Assembly: GCF_900215145.1 (NCBI RefSeq)
Contig: NZ_OBDO01000015.1
Coordinates: 1 to 64,000 of the forward strand
DNA: 64,000 nt
From: Geodermatophilus sabuli
Lineage (GTDB): Bacteria; Actinomycetota; Actinomycetes; Mycobacteriales; Geodermatophilaceae
Direction: 5' to 3'
A model generated the notes under the pieces. The model was not told the DNA's origin and searched no databases. It saw nothing but the letters and a program-made list of their open reading frames with translations. The first letter of the stretch is position 1. The number at the start of each line of letters is the position of its first letter. The position numbers and the translations under genes were made by a program. Positions 42,120 through 50,716 of this stretch are shown piece by piece.

Positions 42120-42158
42120 ACGGGCCGTGTTCCCCCTGCCCGGGGGAGCACGGCCCGT
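42120..42158. terminator. Terminator hairpin between ligB and the convergent cdo gene
   Basis: ACGGGCCGTG (42120-42129) pairs with CACGGCCCGT (42149-42158), with inner TCCCCC/GGGGGA pairs and a short loop. Located 74 bases after ligB and 20 bases before the end of the convergent cysteine dioxygenase gene, it can serve both. Confidence 0.75.
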
Positions 42159-42177
42159 TCGTCGTCTCAGCGGGCGC

Positions 42178-42714
42178 TCACCAGTCGACGCCGGCCCGCT
42201 CCGTACCGGTGCGGATCAGGCCGCCCCGGTCGACCCGGTAGGTGTTCATGACGGTCAGCCGTGGGGTGTAGACGTGCACGCTGACCGCCGCCCCGGTGCC
42301 GGTGTTGGACACCCGGTGCACGTGGTGCGCGCCGAACGGGCGCACCCGGCCGGCCGTGAGCCGGGTGGCGTCCGGCAGCGCCCCCACCTCCTCGTCCAGG
42401 GCGCCGCGGACGACGGCGAAGGCGCCCGCGGAGCCGCCGTGGTCGTGCAGGCCGGTGCCCTGGCCGGGCAGCCAGGACAGCAGCCACACCTGGGCGTCGG
42501 CCAGCTCGGGGTGCAGGGCCAGGTCGAGGGCGTCGGCGGCCAGCGCGGGGTCGAGCAGGTGCGTCCACCGGCTCTCGGGCCGGTACTCCACCAGGGCCGA
42601 CCAGCGGGGCTCGGCGGCGGCGAGGGCCGCGGCGAGCGCAGCGGCCCCGGTTCGGCGGCGGGTCGGGTCGCCGGCCGTCGCGCGGCGGGCAGGGGACAGC
42701 AGGGAACGGGTCAT
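42178..42714 (-). CDS. Cysteine dioxygenase type I
   Basis: A 178-residue cupin. The iron-binding histidines are in GLHDHGGSAGAF and in FGAHHVHRVSN, the arrangement of cysteine dioxygenase, which oxidises cysteine to cysteine sulfinate. Bacterial members may also act on 3-mercaptopropionate, and the Arg that separates them was not traced. A 27-residue leader peptide gene lies directly upstream, and the monooxygenase/reductase pair precedes that, so this is the last gene of a sulfur operon. Confidence 0.85.
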   Translation of the reverse strand: MTRSLLSPARRATAGDPTRRRTGAAALAAALAAAEPRWSALVEYRPESRWTHLLDPALAADALDLALHPELADAQVWLLSWLPGQGTGLHDHGGSAGAFAVVRGALDEEVGALPDATRLTAGRVRPFGAHHVHRVSNTGTGAAVSVHVYTPRLTVMNTYRVDRGGLIRTGTERAGVDW

Positions 42715-42754
42715 GACGGGTCCTTCGGGGGGAGTTCCGGGGTGGGCGCGGGGG

Positions 42755-42838
42755 TCAGCGCCGGCGACATCGCGCGCTGGACACGCGCAGCAGGTCCACG
42801 GCGACGCGGCGGGTCAACCCGGACCGGGTGTGCGGCAC
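42755..42838 (-). CDS. Sulfur-type leader peptide upstream of cysteine dioxygenase
   Basis: GTG 42838 to TGA 42755 encodes 27 residues ending LTRRVAVDLLRVSSARC-RRR. The end matches the actinobacterial leader-peptide pattern RRxVDLxRxxSxxC found before sulfur-assimilation genes and thought to sense cysteine supply through its Cys codon. It begins one base after the stop of the flavin reductase gene. It is one of four such peptides in this window. Confidence 0.7.
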   Translation of the reverse strand: MPHTRSGLTRRVAVDLLRVSSARCRRR

Positions 42839-42839
42839 G

Positions 42840-43340
42840 TCAGCCGCGCCGGGCGGTCCGGGCGGCGTCCACCTGCGGCCGTGCGGCGGCCAGCCAGGCG
42901 TCCAGCGGCGCGGGGTCGTCCCACGTCTTGTCCAGCAGGTACAGCCCGCGGGTCGGCGCGGTGGCGCCGAGCTCGACCAGCACCGGCTTGAGCAGCAGCT
43001 CCGGCGCCAGCGCGTGGGTCGGCCCGCCGCCCAGCATCAGCGGCACGGCGACGACGCCGGCGAGGTCGCCGGTGCCGATCTGGTCGAGGAACAGCTTGAG
43101 CAGGCCGGTGTAGGTGGCCTTGTAGGTGGGGCTGGCGACGACGGCGACCTCGGCGTCCCGCACCGCGGCGACCGCCTCGGCCACGGCGGGATCACCCCAG
43201 CCGAGCAGCCCGGCACCCAGGTCGATGACGTCGACGACGACGTCGGGCGGGGCGCCGGTCAGGCGCTCCGCGACCAGCTCGGCGGCGGCGCGGGTGCGGG
43301 AGCGGGGCTTGGGGTTGCCGACGACGGCGACGGTGGTCAT
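42840..43340 (-). CDS. NAD(P)H-dependent FMN reductase, SsuE/MsuE-like
   Basis: A 166-residue flavodoxin-like reductase. VVGNPKPRSRT binds the FMN phosphate and ASPTYKATYTGLLKLFLDQI is the typical SsuE/MsuE stretch; PLMLGGGPTHAL follows. It would supply reduced FMN to the monooxygenase encoded immediately upstream, which it overlaps by four bases. Confidence 0.88.
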   Translation of the reverse strand: MTTVAVVGNPKPRSRTRAAAELVAERLTGAPPDVVVDVIDLGAGLLGWGDPAVAEAVAAVRDAEVAVVASPTYKATYTGLLKLFLDQIGTGDLAGVVAVPLMLGGGPTHALAPELLLKPVLVELGATAPTRGLYLLDKTWDDPAPLDAWLAAARPQVDAARTARRG

Positions 43341-44437
43341 GCCGCGGCCGCGTCCCGCTTCGCGACCTCCTCGCGGACCAGCGGGAGCACGTACCGGCCG
43401 ACGTCGATGGTGTCGCCGAGCAGGTCGTAGCCGCGCATGGAGATGATGTCGACGCCGAGGTCGACGTAGTCCAGCAGCGCCTGGGCCACGGTCTCCGGCG
43501 TGCCGACGAGCGCGTTGGAGTTGCCGGCGCCGCCGGTGGCCGCGGCCGTCGGCGTCCACAGCGCCCGGTCGAACCGCTCGCCGCGGGCGGCGATCTCCAG
43601 CAGCCGCTGCGAGCCGGTGTTCTCGGGGCCGGTCAGCGGGTGCCGGCGCGAGATCGGCTGCCGTCCGCCGGCGGTGCGGGCGGCGATCCGGTCGACGGTG
43701 CGGTGCGCCTTCTCCCAGGCCAGTTCCTCGGTGGGGGCGATGATCGGCCGGAAGGCGACCTGGATGCGTGGCATCGTCGTCCGCCCGGCCGCGCGGGCCG
43801 CCGCGTGCACGCGCTCGATCTGCGCCGCGGTCTCGGCCAGGGGCTCCCCCCACAGCGCGAAGACGTCGGCCTCGGCTCCGCCGGCTGCGTAGGCGGCCTC
43901 CGACGAGCCCCCGAAGGAGACGTCGGGGCGGGGCTGCTGCACCGGGAAGGTGTCGCTCACGAAGTCGGCGAACCGGTAGTGCTCGCCGTCCCAGTCGAAG
44001 GGCTCGTGCGAGGTCCAGGCCTTCTTGACGATCTGGATGTACTCGCGGGTGCGGCCGTAGCGCTGTTCCTTGGTCAGGTAGTCGCCCTCGCGCTGCTGCT
44101 CGGCGTCGGTGCCACCGGTGATGAAGTGCACGGTGAGCCGGCCGTCGCCGATCTGGTCCAGCGTGGCGAAGGTCTTCGCGGCGAAGGTCGGGTAGCTGAC
44201 GTTGGGCCGGTGGGCGAGCAGCACCTGCAGCCGCTCGGTGCGCGACAGCAGGTACGCCGCGGCGGCGGAGGGCTCGGGGGAGCCGGACCCGTAGGCGAAC
44301 AGCACCCGGTCCCACCCCCAGTCCTCGTGGGCGCGGCCCAGGCGCAGCGTGAACTCCCTGTCGAAGCTGGCGCCGGAACGGGGGGTGGTCTCGGAGCCGT
44401 CGTTGGTGGCGGCGATGCCCAGGAACTCGATCGGCAT
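43337..44437 (-). CDS. FMNH2-dependent sulfonate-type monooxygenase, SsuD-like
   Basis: A 366-residue luciferase-like (LLM) monooxygenase. RVLFAYGSGSPEPSAAAAYLLSRTERLQVLLAHRPN and GGTDAEQQREGDYLTKEQRYGRTREYI are characteristic of the alkanesulfonate monooxygenase SsuD and its relatives, which release sulfite from C-S bonds. The reductase gene follows with a four-base overlap, and a leader peptide gene precedes it. ATG after GAGGAG. Confidence 0.87.
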   Translation of the reverse strand: MPIEFLGIAATNDGSETTPRSGASFDREFTLRLGRAHEDWGWDRVLFAYGSGSPEPSAAAAYLLSRTERLQVLLAHRPNVSYPTFAAKTFATLDQIGDGRLTVHFITGGTDAEQQREGDYLTKEQRYGRTREYIQIVKKAWTSHEPFDWDGEHYRFADFVSDTFPVQQPRPDVSFGGSSEAAYAAGGAEADVFALWGEPLAETAAQIERVHAAARAAGRTTMPRIQVAFRPIIAPTEELAWEKAHRTVDRIAARTAGGRQPISRRHPLTGPENTGSQRLLEIAARGERFDRALWTPTAAATGGAGNSNALVGTPETVAQALLDYVDLGVDIISMRGYDLLGDTIDVGRYVLPLVREEVAKRDAAAA

Positions 44438-44513
44438 GGTGGCTCCTCAGGTGGCGGGGCGGCCGCGCGCACGGAGCGGCCCGGGAGGGTGGGGAGAGCT
44501 CGGGAGGGCGCCG

Positions 44514-44609
44514 TCAGGGACAGGTGGCCGACCAGACCCGGCCCAGGTCGACGTGGACCCGCCGGACCAGCCGCGGGGCGGCTGCGGGGGCGGTCGACAG
44601 GGCGGGCAC
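44514..44609 (-). CDS. Sulfur-type leader peptide upstream of ssuD-like gene
   Basis: GTG 44609 to TGA 44514 encodes 31 residues ending LVRRVHVDLGRVWSATC-P. It shares the RRxxVDLxRxxSAxC pattern with three other peptides here. It lies 76 bases before the monooxygenase gene and close to a divergent promoter element; TAGAGAT just upstream could be a -10, giving a nearly leaderless mRNA, since no ribosome site is seen. Confidence 0.72.
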   Translation of the reverse strand: MPALSTAPAAAPRLVRRVHVDLGRVWSATCP

Positions 44610-44618
44610 GGAGATATC

Positions 44619-44645
44619 TCTACCATCTCGGTCGGGTTTGACGGG
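44619..44645. promoter_or_regulatory. Shared divergent promoter element, copy 1
   Basis: Reads TCTACCA, then TCTCGGTCGGGT, then TTGACGGG. The TTGACG (44638-44643) suits a -35 for the plus-strand riboswitch transcript, while TGGTAGA on the other strand suits a -10 for the leader peptide. A nearly identical element lies between 57103 and 57127, again between a SAM-IV riboswitch and a leader peptide. Confidence 0.65.
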
Positions 44646-44674
44646 AATGCGGGCGCCGTGTCACGCTCCCGGCA

Positions 44675-44753
44675 GGTCAAGAGCGCCAGCGACAAGCCCC
44701 GGCTCGCTGGCCGGCAACCCTTCCTCCGCGATGGGGTGCCCCGGGTGACGACC
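44675..44753 (+). promoter_or_regulatory. SAM-IV-type riboswitch upstream of class V aminotransferase gene
   Basis: GGTC (44675) pairs with GACC (44750-44753). Between them lie the SAM-aptamer core AAGCCCCGGCTCGCTGGCCGG, GCAACCC and GGGGTGCCCCGGGTGA, matching the actinobacterial SAM-IV pattern. Further hairpins and a CTGAACCGAGGAG segment follow down to the GTG start at 44822, so SAM binding probably hides the ribosome site and lowers translation. Confidence 0.85.
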
Positions 44754-44821
44754 GGGCGGGTGCCGACCGGCGCCCGCAAGCGCGGGCCCCGTACTGCGGG
44801 TCCCTGAACCGAGGAGCCTGC

Positions 44822-46195
44822 GTGACCGGCGCTGTCCTGTCCCGTCCCGTCGTCCACGCCCCGGAGCGACCGCTGCTGCCGGTCGTCGGCGCCGCCACCG
44901 AGGTGCCGCTGGTGCCCTCCGGGACGGCCCGCTACGTCAACCTGGACACCGCGGCCAGCACCCCGGCGCTGGTCGCCGTCGCCGACCGGGTGGCCGAGGC
45001 ACTGCCGCTGTACGCCAGCGTGCACCGCGGCGCCGACTACCTCTCGCAGGTGTCCACGGCGCTCTACGAGTCGGCCCGCGACACCGTCGCCCGCTTCGTC
45101 GGCGCGCGCGCCGACGACGTCTGCGTGCTCACCCGGAACACCACCGACTCGCTGAACCTGCTCGCCGCGTGCGTCCCCGACGGGGAGCGCGTGCTGGTGC
45201 TCGACTGCGAGCACCACGCCGACCTGCTGCCCTGGCAGCGCCGCGGCGGCACGACGGTGCTCTCCACCGGGGGGACGGTCACCGCGACGCTGCGGGCGCT
45301 GGCCGCGGCGCTCGCCGCGGACCGGTACGCCCTGGTGGCGGTCACCGGGGCCTCCAACGTCACCGGCGAGGCACTGCCTCCGGCCGACGTCGTCGAGCTG
45401 GCGCATGCCGCCGGCGCCCGGGTCGTCGTGGACGGCGCCCAGCTGGTGCCGCACCGCCGCTTCTCCCTGGCCGCCTCCGGCGCGGACTACATCGCCCTGT
45501 CCGGGCACAAGCTCTACGCGCCCTACGGCACCGGGGCGCTGGTCGGCCGCCGCGACTGGCTGGACGCCGCGCCCGCGCACCTGGCCGGCGGCGGCGCGGT
45601 GCACGAGGTCACCGTCGAGGAGACGCGGTGGGCCGCGGCGCCGCACCGGCACGAGGGCGGCTCACCGAACGTGCTGGGCGCGGTGGCGCTGGCCGCGGCC
45701 TGCGACGCGCTCGCCGCGCTGCCCGCGGAGGCGCTGGCGGCGCACGAGTCCGCGCTGCGAGCCCGGCTGGAGGTCGGCCTCGACGCGCTGCCCGGCGTGC
45801 GGCGGCTGCGGATCTGGCCGGACTCGACCACGCCGACCGGCGTCGTGTCGTTCACCGTCGAGGGTGCCGACCCGGGCCTGGTCGCCGCCGTCCTCTCGGC
45901 CGAGCACGGGGTCGGCGTCCGGGACGGCCGGTTCTGCGCCCATCCGCTGCTCGCCCGGCTCGGCGTGCCCGAGGGCGCGCTGCGCGCGAGCGTCGGCGTG
46001 GCCACCACGGCGGCCGACGTCGACCGGCTGCTGGACGGTCTCGCCGCCTTCCTGGCCGGCGGGCCGGCCACCTCCTACACCGTGCGCGACGGCCGGTGGC
46101 AGCCGGCCGACGACCCGCGGCCCCCGGCCGGGCTGGCCGGTGCCGACCTGGGCGCGGTCGCCCGCGGCGCGGGCTGCGGCGGGGCGGCGCGGTGA
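44822..46195 (+). CDS. Class V aminotransferase, cysteine desulfurase-like
   Basis: A 457-residue PLP enzyme. The Schiff-base Lys is in YIALSGHKLYAPYGTGAL, the PLP-stacking His in CEHHADLLPW, and VVVDGAQLVPHRRF is the usual Asp motif. A Cys lies in VRDGRFCAHPLL, the position of the catalytic Cys in SufS-like enzymes, though the loop is not standard. It may desulfurate cysteine or a related thiol, or act as a selenocysteine or cysteine-sulfinate lyase. SAM-IV control indicates a role in sulfur amino acid metabolism. The start has GAGGAG upstream. Confidence 0.82.
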   Translation: MTGAVLSRPVVHAPERPLLPVVGAATEVPLVPSGTARYVNLDTAASTPALVAVADRVAEALPLYASVHRGADYLSQVSTALYESARDTVARFVGARADDVCVLTRNTTDSLNLLAACVPDGERVLVLDCEHHADLLPWQRRGGTTVLSTGGTVTATLRALAAALAADRYALVAVTGASNVTGEALPPADVVELAHAAGARVVVDGAQLVPHRRFSLAASGADYIALSGHKLYAPYGTGALVGRRDWLDAAPAHLAGGGAVHEVTVEETRWAAAPHRHEGGSPNVLGAVALAAACDALAALPAEALAAHESALRARLEVGLDALPGVRRLRIWPDSTTPTGVVSFTVEGADPGLVAAVLSAEHGVGVRDGRFCAHPLLARLGVPEGALRASVGVATTAADVDRLLDGLAAFLAGGPATSYTVRDGRWQPADDPRPPAGLAGADLGAVARGAGCGGAAR

Positions 46196-46200
46196 CCGGG

Positions 46201-47127
46201 TCAGCCGGGCAGGACGACCGTGCGCAGCTCGTGGGCGCCGTCGGCGCGGGTCGCCTCGTAGAACCAGCGGGTACCGCCGCCGGGCAGTGCGACCGCGTCC
46301 GCGTAGCGCAGCCCGCCGGGGGTGTGCGGGCTCTGCAGCAGCGGCCCGCCGGGAGCGGCGCGGAACCGGCCGTCGCCGTTCCCCATCGCAAGGCCGGTCC
46401 GTTCCTCCCAGTTCTCCGCGGCCGTGGCCCGGCCGTCGTAGAGGGCCCAGCTGCGGTCGCCGTCCAGGACGACGGCGGCGAACCGGACGCCGCGCGCGTC
46501 CCAGGTGCCGGGCGTGCCGGTCAGGGCGGTGCCCTGCCAGGTCCAGTCGACGCCGTCGTCACTGGTGGCGTGCTCGGTGGTCATGCGGTCGGTGGCGTCC
46601 GGGTCGTCGAGCGGGTGCACGCTGGCCCACAGGTGCCACCGCCGCCCGTCGTGCCGGATCACCGGGTCCTTGACCGCCGCGGTGTCGCTGCCCGGCAGCA
46701 CGGTGCGCGGGGTCGCCGTCAGCAGGCCCTCGACCGTCGCGGCCTCCAGCAGGTCGACCCGCCAGTGCCTCGTCCCCGGCGTCGCGCAGCTGACGTACAG
46801 CCGCCAGCGGCCGTCGGGCGTGTGCACCAGCGCCGGGCGCTCGAGCGACTCGGCCCCGAAGGCGTCCTTGCCCACCCCTCCGACCGGCGTGAACCGCACC
46901 CCGTCGTCGGACCGGGCGATCACGTTGGCGAAGCCCCGGCCCTCGCCGACCGGCCGGCGCAGCCGGTAGGCCAGCCACCAGGTGCCGTGGACCAGCTGCG
47001 CCGACGGCCCACCGGCCCACGACCCGGGGCGGGGGTCCTCCGGGGCCACCACCACCTCGGCGTCGGCCCAGAACCGGGCGGGCTCCGGCGGACGCGGAAC
47101 GGAGGTCGGGGCGGGGCGGGACGGCAC
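46201..47127 (-). CDS. Beta-propeller glycosidase-like protein (GH43/GH32 fold), tentative
   Basis: About 308 residues. Repeated blades contain WWLAYRL, SDDGVRF, RPALVHTPDGRWRLYVSCA, KDPVIRHDGRRWHLWAS and SDDGVDWTW, the pattern of five-bladed beta-propeller glycosidases and their non-catalytic relatives. The catalytic acids cannot be assigned with confidence and no signal peptide is seen, so enzyme activity is uncertain. The start is unsure: GTG 47127 is used, but GTG 47175 gives 16 more residues and neither has a clear ribosome site. Divergent from the sulfotransferase gene. Confidence 0.6.
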   Translation of the reverse strand: MPSRPAPTSVPRPPEPARFWADAEVVVAPEDPRPGSWAGGPSAQLVHGTWWLAYRLRRPVGEGRGFANVIARSDDGVRFTPVGGVGKDAFGAESLERPALVHTPDGRWRLYVSCATPGTRHWRVDLLEAATVEGLLTATPRTVLPGSDTAAVKDPVIRHDGRRWHLWASVHPLDDPDATDRMTTEHATSDDGVDWTWQGTALTGTPGTWDARGVRFAAVVLDGDRSWALYDGRATAAENWEERTGLAMGNGDGRFRAAPGGPLLQSPHTPGGLRYADAVALPGGGTRWFYEATRADGAHELRTVVLPG

Positions 47128-47195
47128 GCGGCGGCTCCGGTCTCGAGCGACGGGGACGCCGCCCAGTGTGCACACCGACCCAGGAGGGAGTCCGC

Positions 47196-48176
47196 ATGAG
47201 CGGCCGACTGCCGCAGTTCGTCATCGCCGGCGCACCCAAGGCCGGGACGACGGCCCTGCACGCCGCGCTGGCCACGCACCCGGGGCTGTACCTCTCCCCG
47301 GTCAAGGAGCCGAAGTACTACCTGACCGACGGCCGGCCCCCGCCGCGCAGCGGGCAGCGCGGCCCCGGGGACGCCCACAGCGCCGGGGAGTGGATCTGGC
47401 GGCGGGAGGAGTACCTCGCCCTGTTCGCCGCCGCCCCGCCGGACGCCGTCCGCGGGGAGAGCACGCCGTTCTACCTGTACGACCGGGCCGCCCAGGCCCG
47501 GCTGGCCGCCGACGTCCCGGACGTGAAGGTGGTCGTGGTCGTGCGGGACCCGGTGGACCGCGCCTGGTCCAACTGGGTGCACCTGCGGGCCGACGGGCTG
47601 GAGCCCGAGCCGGACTTCCTCGCCGCCGTCCGGCGGGAGCCGGAGCGGATCGCGGCCGGCTGGGCGCCGTTCTGGCACTACCGGGGCCTGGGCCGCTACG
47701 GCGAGCAGCTGCGCGACCTGTACCGGCACGTTCCGCGCGAGCAGGTGTTCCTGCTGCGGTACCGCCAGCTGGTCGACACCCCGCGCGAGACGCTGGACCG
47801 GGTCAGCAGCTTCCTCGGCGTTGAGCCCGGCGTCGCGCACACGGTCGCCCCGGAGAACGTCAAGCCCCACGTCGCCGACACCCCGCGGTACCGGGCCCTC
47901 GCCCGGGTCGCGCGGGCCGGGGCGGCGCTCGGCGCCTACGCCCCGCCGCAGGTGTGGCGGCAGGCGAGCCGGCCGCTGGTCGCCGCGCTGCACGCCGGGC
48001 GGGCGCCGCGCCCGCAGATGCCGGTCGAGGTCCGGCGCGAGGTGCTCGGGCCGCTGCTGGAGGACGTCGCGCTGCTCGAGGAGCTGACCGGCGAGTCCTT
48101 CGCCGACTGGAAGGGCGACACCGGCCGGGGCGACTTCCGGTCCCGGTCGTCCGGCACCGCACAGAATCCCCAGTAG
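47196..48176 (+). CDS. PAPS-dependent sulfotransferase
   Basis: A 326-residue sulfotransferase-fold protein. The 5'-phosphosulfate loop is FVIAGAPKAGTTALHAAL near residues 8-25, the 3'-phosphate site VVVVVRDPVDRAWSNWVH, and LFLLRYRQLVDTP-like sequence near the C-terminus is standard. It would transfer sulfate to a hydroxyl group of an unknown acceptor. ATG after GGAGGGAG. The stop is TAG, followed 12 bases later by the carbonic anhydrase gene. Confidence 0.85.
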   Translation: MSGRLPQFVIAGAPKAGTTALHAALATHPGLYLSPVKEPKYYLTDGRPPPRSGQRGPGDAHSAGEWIWRREEYLALFAAAPPDAVRGESTPFYLYDRAAQARLAADVPDVKVVVVVRDPVDRAWSNWVHLRADGLEPEPDFLAAVRREPERIAAGWAPFWHYRGLGRYGEQLRDLYRHVPREQVFLLRYRQLVDTPRETLDRVSSFLGVEPGVAHTVAPENVKPHVADTPRYRALARVARAGAALGAYAPPQVWRQASRPLVAALHAGRAPRPQMPVEVRREVLGPLLEDVALLEELTGESFADWKGDTGRGDFRSRSSGTAQNPQ

Positions 48177-48188
48177 GAGGAGACCCCT

Positions 48189-48677
48189 ATGTCCGTCACC
48201 GACGAACTGCTCGCCGCCAACACCCGCTACGCCGAGACCTTCTCCGGCCCGCTCCCGCTGCCGCCGTCGCGGCACGTCGCCGTGGTGGCCTGCATGGACG
48301 CCCGCCTCGACGTCTACCGCGCCCTCGGCCTCGCCGAGGGTGAGGCGCACGTCATCCGCAACGCCGGTGGCGTCGTCACCGACGACGAGATCCGCTCGCT
48401 CACGATCAGCCAGCGGTTGCTGGGTACCCGGGAGATCGTGCTGGTCCACCACACCGACTGCGGGATGCTCACCTTCACCGACGAGGACTTCCGCGCCTCG
48501 ATCGAGCAGGACTGCGGCATCCGCCCGCACTGGCACTCCGAGGCCTTCCCCGAGCTGGAGGACGACGTCCGCGCCCAGCGGCAGCGGATCCTCGACAGCC
48601 CGTTCATCCCGATCAAGGACAGCGTCCGCGGCTTCGTGTTCGACGTCGCCACCGGCCGACTCTCCGAGGTGCACTGA
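48189..48677 (+). CDS. Beta-carbonic anhydrase
   Basis: A 162-residue beta-class enzyme. Zinc ligands are Cys35, His88 and Cys91, with the Asp37-Arg39 pair (CMDAR) that controls the open/closed site. Length and sequence resemble the Rv1284-type enzymes of actinobacteria. It interconverts CO2 and bicarbonate. ATG after AGGAGGAG. Its role among sulfur genes is unclear. Confidence 0.92.
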   Translation: MSVTDELLAANTRYAETFSGPLPLPPSRHVAVVACMDARLDVYRALGLAEGEAHVIRNAGGVVTDDEIRSLTISQRLLGTREIVLVHHTDCGMLTFTDEDFRASIEQDCGIRPHWHSEAFPELEDDVRAQRQRILDSPFIPIKDSVRGFVFDVATGRLSEVH

Positions 48678-48679
48678 CC

Positions 48680-49504
48680 ATGACCACCGTCGCCACCCCC
48701 TCCGACACGTTCGCCCGCGACTGGGTCGACTGGCACCGGCGGCACGAGGCCGCCCGCGCCGACCCGCACGGCTTCCTCGCCGTCACCGGCCTGCACTGGC
48801 TGACCGCCGAGCCGCAGCGCCTCCCCGACGCCCCCGGGGTGTGGTCCACCGGCCCCCGCGGGGTCGTGGTCACTCTCGACGCGGGGGAGGACCTGGTGGT
48901 CGACGGCGTGCCGGTGCGCGGGGAGCACGTGTTCGGCGTCATCCCCGAGCGAGGCGGGGTCACCGCGACCGCCGGCGACGCCGTTGTCGAGGTGGCCCGG
49001 CGGGGCGGGCACGACATCGTGCGGCCCCGGCACCCCGGCAACCCGCTGCGGGTCCGGTACGCCGGGACGCCCACCTTCCCGCCGGACCCCCGGTGGGTGG
49101 CCGAGGGCCGGTACGTGCCGTTCGACGAGCCGCGGCCGACGACGGTCGGGGCGGCCGTCCCCGGCCTCGAGCACGTCTACGACGCTCCCGGGGCGGTCGA
49201 GTTCACCCTCGCCGGGGCGGACCTGCGGCTCACCGCCTTCCCCGGGCACGCGCCGGGCAGCCTGTTCCTCCTCTTCACCGACGCGACCTCCGGCGTCACC
49301 ACGTACGCCGCCAACCGGTCCCTGGCGCTGGACCCGCCGGACGCCGACGGCAGGGTCGTGCTCGACTTCAACCGGGCCACCAACCTGCCGTGCGCCTACA
49401 CCGACCTCGCGACCTGCCCGCTGCCCCCGGCGGAGAACCGGCTGCCGATCGCGGTCGAGGCCGGCGAGCGGACCCCGCTCGAGCGCACCGGCGGTCCGGC
49501 GTGA
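48680..49504 (+). CDS. DUF1684 domain protein
   Basis: A 274-residue protein matching DUF1684: WVDWHRRHEAARADPHGFLAVTGLHWLT near the N-terminus, GNPLRVRYAG, PFDEPRP and the closing VVLDFNRATNLPCAYTDLATCPLPPAENRLPIAVEAGE. The family has no established function. Here it is two bases after carbonic anhydrase and overlaps a flavin-dependent monooxygenase (GTGA), a common neighbour type for it. Confidence 0.87.
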   Translation: MTTVATPSDTFARDWVDWHRRHEAARADPHGFLAVTGLHWLTAEPQRLPDAPGVWSTGPRGVVVTLDAGEDLVVDGVPVRGEHVFGVIPERGGVTATAGDAVVEVARRGGHDIVRPRHPGNPLRVRYAGTPTFPPDPRWVAEGRYVPFDEPRPTTVGAAVPGLEHVYDAPGAVEFTLAGADLRLTAFPGHAPGSLFLLFTDATSGVTTYAANRSLALDPPDADGRVVLDFNRATNLPCAYTDLATCPLPPAENRLPIAVEAGERTPLERTGGPA

Positions 49505-50706
49505 GCGGGCCGGCGCCGCACCTGCACCTCGCGGTCGCCCTGGACGGCGCCGGCTGGCATCCCGCCGCCTGGCGGGAGCCCGACGCCCGTCCCGGGGAGC
49601 TGTTCACGCCCGGCTACTGGGTCGACCTGGTCCAGGAGGCGCAGCGCGGCCTGCTCGACCTCGTCACCCTCGAGGACGGACTGTCGCTGCAGTCCACCGA
49701 CCGGTACGGCCCCGACGACCGGACCGACCAGGTCCGCGGCCGGCTGGACGCCGTGCAGGTGGCCGCCCGCGTCGCGCCAGTGACCGAGGGCATCGGGCTG
49801 GTCCCGACCGCGGTGGTCACGCACACCGAGCCGTTCCACCTGTCGAAGGCGATCGCCACCCTCGACCACGTGAGCACCGGCCGGGCCGGCGTCCGGGTCA
49901 AGGTGGGCAGCAGCCCCGCCGAGGCGGCGCACTTCGGCCGTCGCACCCTCCCGGCGCTGGGCAGCATCGACCCGCGCGACCCCGCCGTGCAGGCGGGCCT
50001 GCGGGAGCTGTTCGACGAGGCCGCCGACTGGGTCGAGGTCGTCCGCGGGCTCTGGGACAGCTGGGAGGACGACGCGGAGATCCGTGACGCCGCGACCGGC
50101 CGGTTCGTCGACCGGGCCAAGCTGCACCCGGTCGACTTCGCCGGCCGGTGGTTCTCCGTCCGCGGACCGTCGATCACGCCGCGGCCGCCGCAGGGGCAGC
50201 CGGTGGTCACCGCGCTGGCCCACCAGGCGGTCCCCTACCAGTTGGTGGGGCGCAGCGCCGACGTCGGGTTCGTGACGCCGCGCGACGCCGCCGACGCCAC
50301 CGCGATCGTCGCCGAGATCCGCGCCGCCCAGGCCGCGGCGGGCCGGGCGGCGGAGACGGTGCACGTCCTCGGCGACCTGGTGGTCCACCTCGACGACGAC
50401 CCCGCGGCAGCGGTCGCGCGCCGCCGCCGGCTGGACGACCTCGCCGGTGCCGAGCACGTCAGCGACGCGTGGGTGTTCGCGGGCTCGCCCGCCCAGCTGG
50501 CCGACCTGCTGGAGGAGTGGCACGGCGCGGGGCTCACCGGCTTCCGGCTGCGCCCAGCGACGCTGCCGCACGACCTGGTCCAGGTCACCCGCGGGCTGGT
50601 GCCCGAGCTGCAGCGCCGCGGCCGGTTCCGCACCGCCTACGAGGCGACGACGCTGCGCGGCCACCTCGGCCTGCCCCGCCCCGCCAACCGCTACGCCGCC
50701 GTCTGA
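49501..50706 (+). CDS. LLM-class flavin-dependent monooxygenase
   Basis: A 401-residue luciferase-like protein. It starts HLHLAVALDGAGWHPAAWREP, has LVTLEDGLSLQ and the LDHVSTGRAGVRVKVG segment of the LLM fold. The family uses reduced FMN from a separate reductase, which could be the one at 42840. It is followed by a second LLM enzyme 11 bases downstream. Substrate is unknown; the setting suggests organosulfur compounds. Confidence 0.82.
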   Translation: MSGPAPHLHLAVALDGAGWHPAAWREPDARPGELFTPGYWVDLVQEAQRGLLDLVTLEDGLSLQSTDRYGPDDRTDQVRGRLDAVQVAARVAPVTEGIGLVPTAVVTHTEPFHLSKAIATLDHVSTGRAGVRVKVGSSPAEAAHFGRRTLPALGSIDPRDPAVQAGLRELFDEAADWVEVVRGLWDSWEDDAEIRDAATGRFVDRAKLHPVDFAGRWFSVRGPSITPRPPQGQPVVTALAHQAVPYQLVGRSADVGFVTPRDAADATAIVAEIRAAQAAAGRAAETVHVLGDLVVHLDDDPAAAVARRRRLDDLAGAEHVSDAWVFAGSPAQLADLLEEWHGAGLTGFRLRPATLPHDLVQVTRGLVPELQRRGRFRTAYEATTLRGHLGLPRPANRYAAV

Positions 50707-50716
50707 AGGAGACCGG

